20,274 nt of DNA from Bacteroidales bacterium. Lineage in GTDB: Bacteria; Bacteroidota; Bacteroidia; Bacteroidales; UBA932. Shown here piece by piece: positions 14,707-20,274 of the stretch. The stretch spans positions 1 to 20,274 of the forward strand of contig JAHHQP010000035.1 in the NCBI GenBank assembly GCA_020026355.1, read 5' to 3'. Numbering within the stretch: the first letter of the stretch is position 1; each line of letters opens with the position of its first letter. The notes below the pieces were generated by a model. It was not told where the DNA came from. It searched no databases and saw nothing but the letters and a program-made list of their open reading frames with translations. The position numbers were made by a program, and so were the translations under genes.

Positions 14707-16335
14707 TCAGAACAGGTAGCCGATGTTTATGTAGAAGGCACCGTTACCGTCCTGCTTCCTGAAGTTCTGGGCGTATTCGAAGGCCACGATGAAGTTCTTG
14801 TTCATGATGAAGCGGAGACCTGCACCGGCTGCACCATGGAAACCGTCATGTTTGAAATCCTGTTTCACGAAATGATTGTAGAGACGCAGGGACTCATCAA
14901 TGTAAGCCTGGGGCTTGCCCTCATCGGTCAGCTTGGTCTGGATGTAGTCGGCTGACTTCATGTCGTAGCCTTTTCCCAGCAAGGTACCGCCGTCACAGAA
15001 GGCGGTGATGGAGAAAGCGATGTTCTGGTTCCAGAGTTTGAAGTCCACGAAACGGTAGCGGAACTCCAGATTGCCGAAGATTTCGTGCGGACCGACCACG
15101 CGGTTCATCATCAGACCTCTCACGGAACGGTAGCCGCCGACTCCGTCAAAGTCGCTGTTCTTGCCGACATTCGTGTAGAACGGCATGATGTACCAAGGCG
15201 CGTTGCGGTTCAGCATACCCTGGTAGGTCAGACGGTAGGCGAAGATGATCTTGTCTTTCCAGAGCGGCACGTACTGTCTGAAAGTCGCGTTCACCTTGTA
15301 GTAAGGATGGGTCGTGCCCAGAAATTTCGGAGCTGCGATGAAATGGACGTCTGCCCAGATACCTTTGGAAGGAGCGCTCTCCACATCACGGCTGTCATAG
15401 GCAAGTCCTGCACGGAGTGCAGAAGAAAAACCGCCATGTGCAGTCTTCTGGTCAATGATGCCCCATTCCTGATAGAGGTCGTACAGGTTCAGGCTGTAGT
15501 CTCTCTGTAGAGCATCGTCTGCGCTGGAGAAGATCTTGTAGCCGGTAGGGTTGAAACGGTCGATGTCGATCCAATGGAAATGGTAGCCTGCTTCCCAGAA
15601 GAAGTGAGGGAGAATCTGGCCGGTGAAATCCACTTTCGCGCGAACCATCATACGGCTGTGGCGGTAGAATCCTTTAGAAAGATCCTGTTTCTTGTTGAAT
15701 GTCTTCAGCATCTTGTTTCCGGCCTTGTCATCGAAGAATTCGAAGGAAGTGAATTCATCATTCACGATACGTTCACCCTCGCCCAGACCTGCGGTCGGCT
15801 TCGGCATGTAGTAGTTGGACTGGAAACCGTTGAAGCCATAGAAATCCAGCGCGTCGTCTTTCTTGCAAGAGACGCTGGCGGACATACGGGTATTCTTGAA
15901 GATTTCCTTGTTGTCATACTCGATTTCGTAGTTCTGGGTACCGATACGACCTTCCTTCACATAAGCTGAGGCTTCGAAGTACCAGGAAGATTTCGGGTTC
16001 GGGTAAGTGCTGCCGTCACCGAAATTGTAGAGATTCAGGATGCCGCCGAACTGGAAACCGCGGTCATTGTCGAAAGCGACGACCGGGAGCGGACCGAAAT
16101 TGTAGCCGGTCTTGATGATCTCCCCGTTTTCGTTGTACTTGACGGGTTTCTTCTTCTTGGGTTCCTTTTCTTTGTTTTTCCTGTCAGAGGAAGCATGGAG
16201 TCCGGAAGTCGTCGTCGAGATGCCGGCTCCTGCATTCAGGACGGGTTCGTCGAATCCGTCGTGCATTCCGTTTGTGGCAGCTGTCGCGGATAGGCAAGCC
16301 ATCAGCGAAGCGATGCCGGTCAGTAGAATGTTCAT
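14707..16335 (-). CDS. BamA/TamA-type (Omp85) outer-membrane barrel protein without POTRA domains
   Basis: Predicted outer-membrane beta-barrel of 542 aa. An N-terminal signal peptide (about 1-20, MNILLTGIASLMACLSATA) leads into a short, lysine-rich linker (50-66), then alternating strands from about residue 75 to the end. The Omp85 hallmark is GGYRSVRGLMMN (400-411), matching the V/IRG(F/Y) loop that folds into the barrel, followed by strand NLEFRYRFVDF and the terminal INIGYLF ending in Phe, as expected for BAM-assembled proteins. No room exists for POTRA repeats (75-90 aa each) before the barrel, so it belongs to the POTRA-less Omp85 group common in Bacteroidota, whose role is unclear. It lies 44 bp downstream of the hypothetical gene on the same strand and is probably co-transcribed with it. 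Confidence 0.82.
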   Translation of the reverse strand: MNILLTGIASLMACLSATAATNGMHDGFDEPVLNAGAGISTTTSGLHASSDRKNKEKEPKKKKPVKYNENGEIIKTGYNFGPLPVVAFDNDRGFQFGGILNLYNFGDGSTYPNPKSSWYFEASAYVKEGRIGTQNYEIEYDNKEIFKNTRMSASVSCKKDDALDFYGFNGFQSNYYMPKPTAGLGEGERIVNDEFTSFEFFDDKAGNKMLKTFNKKQDLSKGFYRHSRMMVRAKVDFTGQILPHFFWEAGYHFHWIDIDRFNPTGYKIFSSADDALQRDYSLNLYDLYQEWGIIDQKTAHGGFSSALRAGLAYDSRDVESAPSKGIWADVHFIAAPKFLGTTHPYYKVNATFRQYVPLWKDKIIFAYRLTYQGMLNRNAPWYIMPFYTNVGKNSDFDGVGGYRSVRGLMMNRVVGPHEIFGNLEFRYRFVDFKLWNQNIAFSITAFCDGGTLLGKGYDMKSADYIQTKLTDEGKPQAYIDESLRLYNHFVKQDFKHDGFHGAAGAGLRFIMNKNFIVAFEYAQNFRKQDGNGAFYINIGYLF

Positions 16336-16379
16336 ATTGTTCGGGTTTTAGAATTTGGTTCAGTAATACTGGAATATCA

Positions 16380-16934
16380 TCAGCTGAGCGCCACTTTCTG
16401 GAAACGGTAGCCCATTTTCTTGAGCATCAGGGCGGCGCCGATCTTGAACTGCACCTCTACGGTTCGGGCGAAGATATGGAAGGCCTTTGCGGTCTGGTGT
16501 TCGATCTGCTCGTGGCGGATGAAGTTCTCGGCCGTCTGAGCGCAGACCATCATGATATTCGTCAGCTGCTTGGCTTCGGTAGAGTCCGGAGCGTAGCCCA
16601 GGATGTCCTGCAGGATATGGTCGTCCATATTGTCGAAACCTCTGCTGCCGTGGAAGGAGGTATAGCTGTCTCCGTGGTGACGGCCCCAGTCCGTATCCCA
16701 CCATTTAGCGACGGCCATGCCGAGATAACCTGCCGCTCCGATCGCGAACTCCGGATAGTCGTTCACCTCCGGAAGGGCTTCCGCGATGTATTCAGGGGCG
16801 AATTCTTTCCATTTCGCATTGATGTCGTCCGAAGCGAGGAGACTGCCGTCCAGCATGCCGAAGCCGGTGCAGATCTTCAAGGTTTCCTGGAGCAGCGCCT
16901 GCTCGTACTGGTCAAAATATTCTTTTTCTTCCAT
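16380..16934 (-). CDS. Conserved-looking hypothetical protein (184 aa)
   Basis: I do not recognise this family. The 184-aa product has no signal peptide or membrane segment and looks mostly alpha-helical. A central region is rich in Trp, His and Asp (AVAKWWDTDWGRHHGDSYTSFHGSRGFDNMDDHI), which could hold a metal or ligand site. The end (KIGAALMLKKMGYRFQKVALS) is basic and amphipathic. Ribosomal start and stop are clear and codon use is like the neighbours. It has a perfect -33/-7 promoter upstream and is followed 44 bp later by the Omp85-type gene, so the two probably form one unit; a functional link is only inferred from that. Confidence 0.75.
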   Translation of the reverse strand: MEEKEYFDQYEQALLQETLKICTGFGMLDGSLLASDDINAKWKEFAPEYIAEALPEVNDYPEFAIGAAGYLGMAVAKWWDTDWGRHHGDSYTSFHGSRGFDNMDDHILQDILGYAPDSTEAKQLTNIMMVCAQTAENFIRHEQIEHQTAKAFHIFARTVEVQFKIGAALMLKKMGYRFQKVALS

Positions 16935-16982
16935 GTGTCTTCAGTTTAGTTGAATAGGTGCGGACTCTCGTCCGTAGGGGTG

Positions 16983-17012
16983 CAAAGATATGCGAAAAAA
17001 ATTTAATGTCAA
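16983..17012 (-). promoter_or_regulatory. Promoter of the hypothetical-Omp85 unit
   Basis: Minus-strand TTG (17012-17010), a 19-bp spacer and TATCTTTG (16990-16983) match the Bacteroidota vegetative promoter exactly. A transcript start near 16976 would leave about 42 nt before the ATG at 16934. It lies between the isomerase-like stop and the hypothetical gene, so these are separate units. Confidence 0.8.
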
Positions 17013-17023
17013 GTCCGGCGTCT

Positions 17024-18238
17024 TTATTCCAGAGCTTTCATGAACGCTTCGAATGCTTCTGCATAGTGGCCGGGGAAGATGAGATGATGGTTTCCGATCG
17101 GGTCGTTGAGAAAGTATTTTCCGGCTTCCGGTGCTTTCAGTATCACTTGTGTCCGGCAGAGATCTTTTTCGTGAAGGTTCTCCAGCAGTTCTGCATTCAT
17201 GAACCAGCTTCTGTTCAGTTCACCGGAAACTTTGGCCAATGTGACCGGTCCTGCCGGCAGTTCTCCTTCGATCGCTACGCCGATGCCGGATTCGAAATGA
17301 GTGTCATAGCGGAAACTTTCCACCATGTTCAGTGGAACCGTGCAATGGGCGAAGGTCAGCTGGCCGGAGTCCGGATCGATCCGCGACGGGTTGGCCTGGA
17401 AACCGGAGACGCCGGTCAGCGCGTTGCCGATCATCATGGTCAGCAAGGCCGGGATATCACCCTCGCAGCAGGCTGGAATGCCCCTGGCATTGTGCATGGC
17501 CAAAGCAAGGCAGCCGGTATTCCGCACGGCGCTCAGCAGGTCGAAGCAGCGGAGGGTGTAACCGGAAAGCTGGTACTCCTGAATCATCCTGTCCAGAGCC
17601 AGATAGAGGCGGAAAGCCCCTTCGCGATACTGCCGGAGCTTTTCCGGAGCCTTGCTGTCGAAGTGTCGGGCAATCTCTTCCGGAAAGTCCGTGAGGCCCA
17701 CCTGCTCGTAGATTTCGATCACTTCCGTAATCGGAAGGTCAATGATGTCGATTCCTAATTTATCTTTCACGTCGGCTTTGTTCACGGTGCTGGAGATCAG
17801 CCAGTCCGAAGGCTTGCCGATCACGCCGATCCGCTTGCCCTCCAGCTTGAGCCGGGCTTCGTGGATGAGGGTCTGGGTCTTCACCTTGGCGGCGATGTAC
17901 TCCGTGCTGCCGTGGATGATTTCTCCGGTCCTGCCTTTCTTGCGCAGGTAGGAGAGGATTTCCATGGAAGCGGCGAGCGAGTTGCTCTTGCCGGAGGTCA
18001 GCAGAATGAGGTGACCTTTGAGTTGGGGAAGGACTTCCTTGAAAAGTCCTTCCGTTCCGCCGGTGCGGATGAAGATCATGTTGAGCTGTTTTTCGTCCCA
18101 ATGACTGAAGTCTTCTCCGATAAGGTGGAAATGACAGCCGGAGGCGGCTTCGATGCTGTCCAGAAAAGACTTGGAATTCCTGCTGATCACCTCTGCGCTG
18201 TGGATCGGCGAGGTCAAGGTATATAAGGTGATGTCCAT
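17024..18238 (-). CDS. L-fucose/L-arabinose isomerase-like protein
   Basis: Protein of 404 aa with the fold pattern of the fucose/arabinose isomerase family: an N-terminal Rossmann-like region (about 1-165; segments MIFIRTGGTEG, KGHLILLTSGKSNS, GKRIGVIGKPSDWLISS) and a C-terminal catalytic-type region. Likely metal ligands are E259 and D261 in CCEGDIPALLTM, and His in FAHCTVP (298) or GNHHLIFPG (384-385), by analogy with Glu/Asp/His of FucI. It is shorter than FucI (about 590 aa) and AraA (about 500 aa), and no fucose or arabinose pathway genes lie nearby, so the substrate is unknown and it need not be a classical isomerase. It is divergent from the DUF134 operon across a 116-bp gap and has no clear promoter of its own. 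Confidence 0.72.
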   Translation of the reverse strand: MDITLYTLTSPIHSAEVISRNSKSFLDSIEAASGCHFHLIGEDFSHWDEKQLNMIFIRTGGTEGLFKEVLPQLKGHLILLTSGKSNSLAASMEILSYLRKKGRTGEIIHGSTEYIAAKVKTQTLIHEARLKLEGKRIGVIGKPSDWLISSTVNKADVKDKLGIDIIDLPITEVIEIYEQVGLTDFPEEIARHFDSKAPEKLRQYREGAFRLYLALDRMIQEYQLSGYTLRCFDLLSAVRNTGCLALAMHNARGIPACCEGDIPALLTMMIGNALTGVSGFQANPSRIDPDSGQLTFAHCTVPLNMVESFRYDTHFESGIGVAIEGELPAGPVTLAKVSGELNRSWFMNAELLENLHEKDLCRTQVILKAPEAGKYFLNDPIGNHHLIFPGHYAEAFEAFMKALE

Positions 18239-18318
18239 GGCCGTTTTGTTTTTGATGTGAACGATTCAGTCCGCAATATCGGAAAAAGCCCCTGATTTTC
18301 AAAGATTCTGCGGAATTG

Positions 18319-18349
18319 TTTGATTAATGAACGAATGTTCATATATTTG
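18319..18349 (+). promoter_or_regulatory. Promoter of the DUF134-NifX operon
   Basis: TTTG (18319-18322), a 19-bp spacer and TATATTTG (18342-18349) match the Bacteroidota consensus exactly. The -7 element ends five bases before the ATG at 18355, so the transcript should begin at or next to the start codon; no ribosome binding site can exist upstream. Confidence 0.82.
18327..18342. promoter_or_regulatory. Palindromic operator candidate inside the promoter spacer
   Basis: ATGAACGAATGTTCAT is a perfect inverted repeat of six-base arms around GAAT. It fills most of the space between the -33 and -7 elements and touches the first base of the -7, the classical place for a repressor. The obvious candidate to bind it is the DUF134 protein encoded just downstream, but that is inference. 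Confidence 0.6.
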
Positions 18350-18354
18350 CTTCC

Positions 18355-18777
18355 ATGAAAGGAAGACCGAAAAGAATACGTAGAATCTCCGGGATGCCGG
18401 CCGTGGCCGGTTTCATGCCTTACGGGCATCAGGAGTCACAGGCCGGGACGATATTCCTCCTGTTCGAGGAATATGAGTCCTTGAAACTGCTGGATTACGA
18501 GAAGCAGACCCAGGAGCAGGCGGCACAGGCCATGGGTGTCTCTCGGCCGACATTGACCCGAATCTACATGAGCGCGCGGGAGAAGATCGCGACGGCTTTC
18601 GTGGAAGGCCGGCAGATCGCAGTGGAAGGCGGAAAGGTGGAGCTGGACGGACATTGGTTTGTCTGCGGAGCCTGCGGGGCGGTCTTTTCTCATCCGGATC
18701 CGGAGGTGGTTCCCGAGACTTGCGCCCTCTGCGGCAGCCGGCTGATCAGCCGTTATATCCTCGGCCCGAAGGAATGA
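18355..18777 (+). CDS. DUF134 (UPF0251) family DNA-binding protein
   Basis: Likely transcription regulator of 140 aa. The basic start MKGRPKRIRRISGMP is typical of DUF134 proteins. A sigma-70 region-4-like helix-turn-helix follows at about 51-82 (TQEQAAQAMGVSRPTLTRIYMSAREKIA). The C-terminal part is a zinc ribbon with CGAC (104-107) and CALC (123-126). DUF134 genes are often found beside NifX/MTH1175-like and Fe-S ATPase genes, as here, which supports a role in controlling that cluster, perhaps by sensing metal or Fe-S status through the ribbon. The start codon is fixed by the family N-terminus even though the promoter leaves no room for a leader. The targets and signal are unknown. Confidence 0.88.
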   Translation: MKGRPKRIRRISGMPAVAGFMPYGHQESQAGTIFLLFEEYESLKLLDYEKQTQEQAAQAMGVSRPTLTRIYMSAREKIATAFVEGRQIAVEGGKVELDGHWFVCGACGAVFSHPDPEVVPETCALCGSRLISRYILGPKE

Positions 18778-18779
18778 AT

Positions 18780-18852
18780 CCATTGACCTGGGGAAATGAA
18801 GCCGACGGTTTGAATGAACGAGCCCATTGACCTGAAAGAAACCATTGACCTG
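18780..18852 (+). repeat. Three direct copies of CCATTGACCTG before the first NifX gene
   Basis: The 11-mer CCATTGACCTG occurs at 18780-18790, 18824-18834 and 18842-18852, all on the plus strand, in the 96-bp gap between the DUF134 stop and the first NifX start. Copies are 44 and 18 bp apart. A fourth copy is at 1187-1197, just after the mmdB terminator. The gap shows no TAnnTTTG promoter. Confidence 0.85.
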
Positions 18853-18873
18853 AATGATATTAATGAATTGCAT

Positions 18874-19188
18874 ATGAAAGTTGCGGTAACAAGCATTGGA
18901 GAGACGGCAGATGCTCTCCTGGACCGGCGTTTCGGAAGATGCGCGTGGTTCGCGATCTATGACACGGAAACGGGAAAGCTCGAATTCGTGGAGAACAAAG
19001 CCAAGGACGCGGCGGCTGGAGCAGGCCCTGCGGCGGTTGCGCTCGTGGCGGAGCTAGGGGTGCAGAAGATCGTTTCCGGCGAGTTCGGATTCAAGATCAA
19101 AGGCATGCTCGATGAACTCAAGATCCAGATGGTCATGCTCAAGGAGGACAAGACCATCGCAGACATCATTTCCCTCCTCGGAAAATAA
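18874..19188 (+). CDS. NifX/MTH1175-like iron-molybdenum-cluster-binding family protein (first copy)
   Basis: Small protein of 104 aa of the NifB/NifX (dinitrogenase iron-molybdenum cofactor) family, of the single-domain MTH1175-like type. It begins MKVAVTSIGE and has DRRFGRCAWFAIYD (17-30), with the family's RFGRC, then an alternating beta/alpha pattern including AGAGPAAVALVAELGVQKIVSGEFG. Family members bind or carry metal or Fe-S clusters. An in-frame ATG at 18814 would add 20 residues (MNEPIDLKETIDLND...), which come from the direct repeats, so the ATG at 18874 with the family N-terminus is preferred. It is the second gene of the operon. No nitrogenase genes are present, so a role in general metal or Fe-S handling is more likely than FeMo-co synthesis. 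Confidence 0.87.
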   Translation: MKVAVTSIGETADALLDRRFGRCAWFAIYDTETGKLEFVENKAKDAAAGAGPAAVALVAELGVQKIVSGEFGFKIKGMLDELKIQMVMLKEDKTIADIISLLGK

Positions 19189-19207
19189 ACTTTAAAGATA
19201 GACAGCT

Positions 19208-19549
19208 ATGAAACAAGTAATTGTAATCCCGGTGACGGACAAGGTCCTGAGCCAGCATTTCGGCCATTGTGAGGAATTCTATTTCGCGACCGTTTCTGAC
19301 GGCAAGATTCTCGACGAGCACATGCAGACACCTCCGGAGCACGAGCCGGGGCTCTATCCGAAATGGGTGAAGGAACAGGGTGGTACCCTCGTCATCGCCG
19401 GCGGCATGGGCCAGAAGGCACGCGATCTTTTCGCTGCACAGCAGATCGAGGCGATCGTCGGTGCCCCTTCCATCGAACCGCGTCAGGTGGCTGAGCAGTA
19501 TCTGGACGGCACGCTCGTGACCGTTGCCAATACCTGCAACCATAAGTAG
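19208..19549 (+). CDS. NifX/MTH1175-like family protein (second copy)
   Basis: Second small member (113 aa) of the same family, related to but distinct from the first. It has SQHFGHCEEFYF (15-26) in place of RFGRC, then PPEHEPGLYPKWVKEQGG and VIAGGMGQKARDLFAAQQIEAIVGA, a typical set for the subgroup found beside Fe-S ATPases. C21 and H17/H20 are possible metal ligands. It begins 19 bp after the first copy and is followed 20 bp later by the ATPase gene, so the three are surely one transcript. That the two copies form a heterodimer is possible but not shown by the sequence. Confidence 0.87.
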   Translation: MKQVIVIPVTDKVLSQHFGHCEEFYFATVSDGKILDEHMQTPPEHEPGLYPKWVKEQGGTLVIAGGMGQKARDLFAAQQIEAIVGAPSIEPRQVAEQYLDGTLVTVANTCNHK

Positions 19550-19569
19550 GTCAATTCATTCCGGGCTTG

Positions 19570-20274
19570 ATGTTGAAGATTGCCATAGCCAGCGGAAAGG
19601 GCGGAACGGGCAAGACCTTCCTCTCCACCAATCTCTTCCACCTGCTGCAGCGGGCGGGGGAGCGGGTGGTGCTGGTGGATTGTGATGCCGAGGTGCCGGA
19701 TGATGCGCTTTTCCTGAAGATGGAGGCCGCAGAGGAGCGGAGTACCGCGATCCTGTGTCCGGAGATTGATCCGGAGGCCTGCCTCTATTGCGGAAAATGT
19801 GCAGACTGGTGCTCCTATCATGCGATCACCTGCCTTCCGTCACTTCGCTATATCCGTCTGCTGCCGGACCTCTGCCACGGTTGCGGAGCCTGTGTCGAGG
19901 CTTGTGCTTCCGGGGCGGTCCGTCCTGCCGAGCGGGAAATCGGCAAGGTCACGGCCTATCGTCGGTCCGGACAGGAGCAACCGGTCTTCTTCGAGGCGCG
20001 GATGCAGGAAGGGGTGCATAGCCCGGTACCGGTCATCCGCGATGCCATCGCCTGGGGACGGTCGAGCGGAGCGGAAGTGATGCTCTTCGATGCGCCTCCC
20101 GGCTGTGCCTGTCCTTTCGTGAATACGGTCATCGGGGCAGACAAAGTGGTGCTCGTGACGGAACCGACTCCCTTCGGCTTGAGCGATCTCCGGCATACGG
20201 TCCAGGTCCTCCGGGAACTGGGGAAGGATTTCGGCGTCGTGCTGAACCGGGCGGATCTCGGGGATGGGCAGATG
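19570..20274 (+). CDS. ParA/MinD-type ATPase with inserted ferredoxin domain (3' end outside the window)
   Basis: First 235 residues of a P-loop ATPase; the frame is open to the window end. It starts MLKIAIASGKGGTGKT, with the deviant Walker A of the MinD/Mrp/NBP35 group (SGKGGTGKT, 8-16), and has VVLVDCDAE (switch I) and FDAPPGCACPF (173-183, switch II/Walker B). Between these lies a two-cluster ferredoxin insert: Cys 71, 74, 77, 81 and Cys 102, 105, 108, 112 in C-x2-C-x2-C-x3-C spacing. This is the type of ATPase that, in many anaerobes and archaea, sits next to NifX/MTH1175-like genes, often as a tandem pair; a second copy may follow. Fe-S cluster or metal-cofactor assembly is the inferred role. 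The extra Cys pair C179-x-C181 in switch II could ligate a shared cluster. Confidence 0.88.
   Translation, partial: MLKIAIASGKGGTGKTFLSTNLFHLLQRAGERVVLVDCDAEVPDDALFLKMEAAEERSTAILCPEIDPEACLYCGKCADWCSYHAITCLPSLRYIRLLPDLCHGCGACVEACASGAVRPAEREIGKVTAYRRSGQEQPVFFEARMQEGVHSPVPVIRDAIAWGRSSGAEVMLFDAPPGCACPFVNTVIGADKVVLVTEPTPFGLSDLRHTVQVLRELGKDFGVVLNRADLGDGQM

Noticed and set aside
17731..17745. AAGGTCAATG, a near match to the reverse of the CATTGACCTG repeat.
   Set aside because: It has one mismatch and lies within the isomerase-like coding sequence, encoding IDLP; chance is sufficient.
18300..18307. CAAAGATT as a minus-strand -7 element for the isomerase-like gene.
   Set aside because: One mismatch to TAnnTTTG and no TTG 19-21 bp upstream; not supported.

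Overview
The window looks like a chromosomal core region from a Bacteroidales bacterium (phylum Bacteroidota), probably an anaerobic gut-type organism. Four things point there. Several intergenic regions carry the Bacteroidota -7 promoter element TAnnTTTG, two of them with a -33 TTG/TTTG at the expected spacing. YebC has the Bacteroidota-style N-terminus. DUF4301, the THUMP-like methyltransferase and the RecF-DUF721 pair are typical of this phylum. A sodium-pumping methylmalonyl-CoA decarboxylase operon fits propionate-forming fermentation. Base composition looks close to 50 % GC by eye (not computed). No rRNA, tRNA, IS element, CRISPR array or phage gene was seen, and no gene-free stretch exceeds 300 bp.

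Layout, left to right. (1) The end of a probable secreted DNA/RNA non-specific endonuclease (+, 1-1113), open at the left edge. (2) A minus-strand operon mmdA-mmdD-mmdC-mmdB (4817 to 1201) for the membrane-bound, biotin-dependent, Na+-pumping methylmalonyl-CoA decarboxylase, with its own -7 element and a terminator. (3) A minus-strand pair, a membrane-anchored TPR protein and YebC (6427 to 4974), with a promoter divergent from (4) a plus-strand run recF-DUF721-pdxB-DUF4301 (6564-10673): DNA repair/replication, pyridoxal-phosphate synthesis and an uncharacterised nucleotidyltransferase-like protein, closed by a strong terminator. (5) A divergent pair: a THUMP-like SAM methyltransferase (-) and a phosphoglucomutase/phosphomannomutase (+). 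(6) A 42-bp perfect palindrome, then minus-strand genes for a deoxynucleoside kinase, an Omp85-type barrel without POTRA domains, a conserved hypothetical protein and a short L-fucose-isomerase-like protein. (7) A plus-strand operon running off the right edge: a DUF134 HTH/zinc-ribbon regulator, two small NifX/MTH1175-like proteins, and a ParA/MinD-type ATPase with an inserted two-cluster ferredoxin domain.

The least understood part is region 7. Its members are built like iron-sulphur or metal-cofactor carriers and an Fe-S-scaffold ATPase, but no nitrogenase gene is visible. Its first gene has a textbook Bacteroidota promoter whose spacer is filled by a 16-bp palindrome and which lies so close to the start codon that the mRNA should be leaderless or nearly so. 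The gap before the first NifX gene carries three copies of an 11-bp direct repeat; a fourth copy lies about 17.6 kb away.
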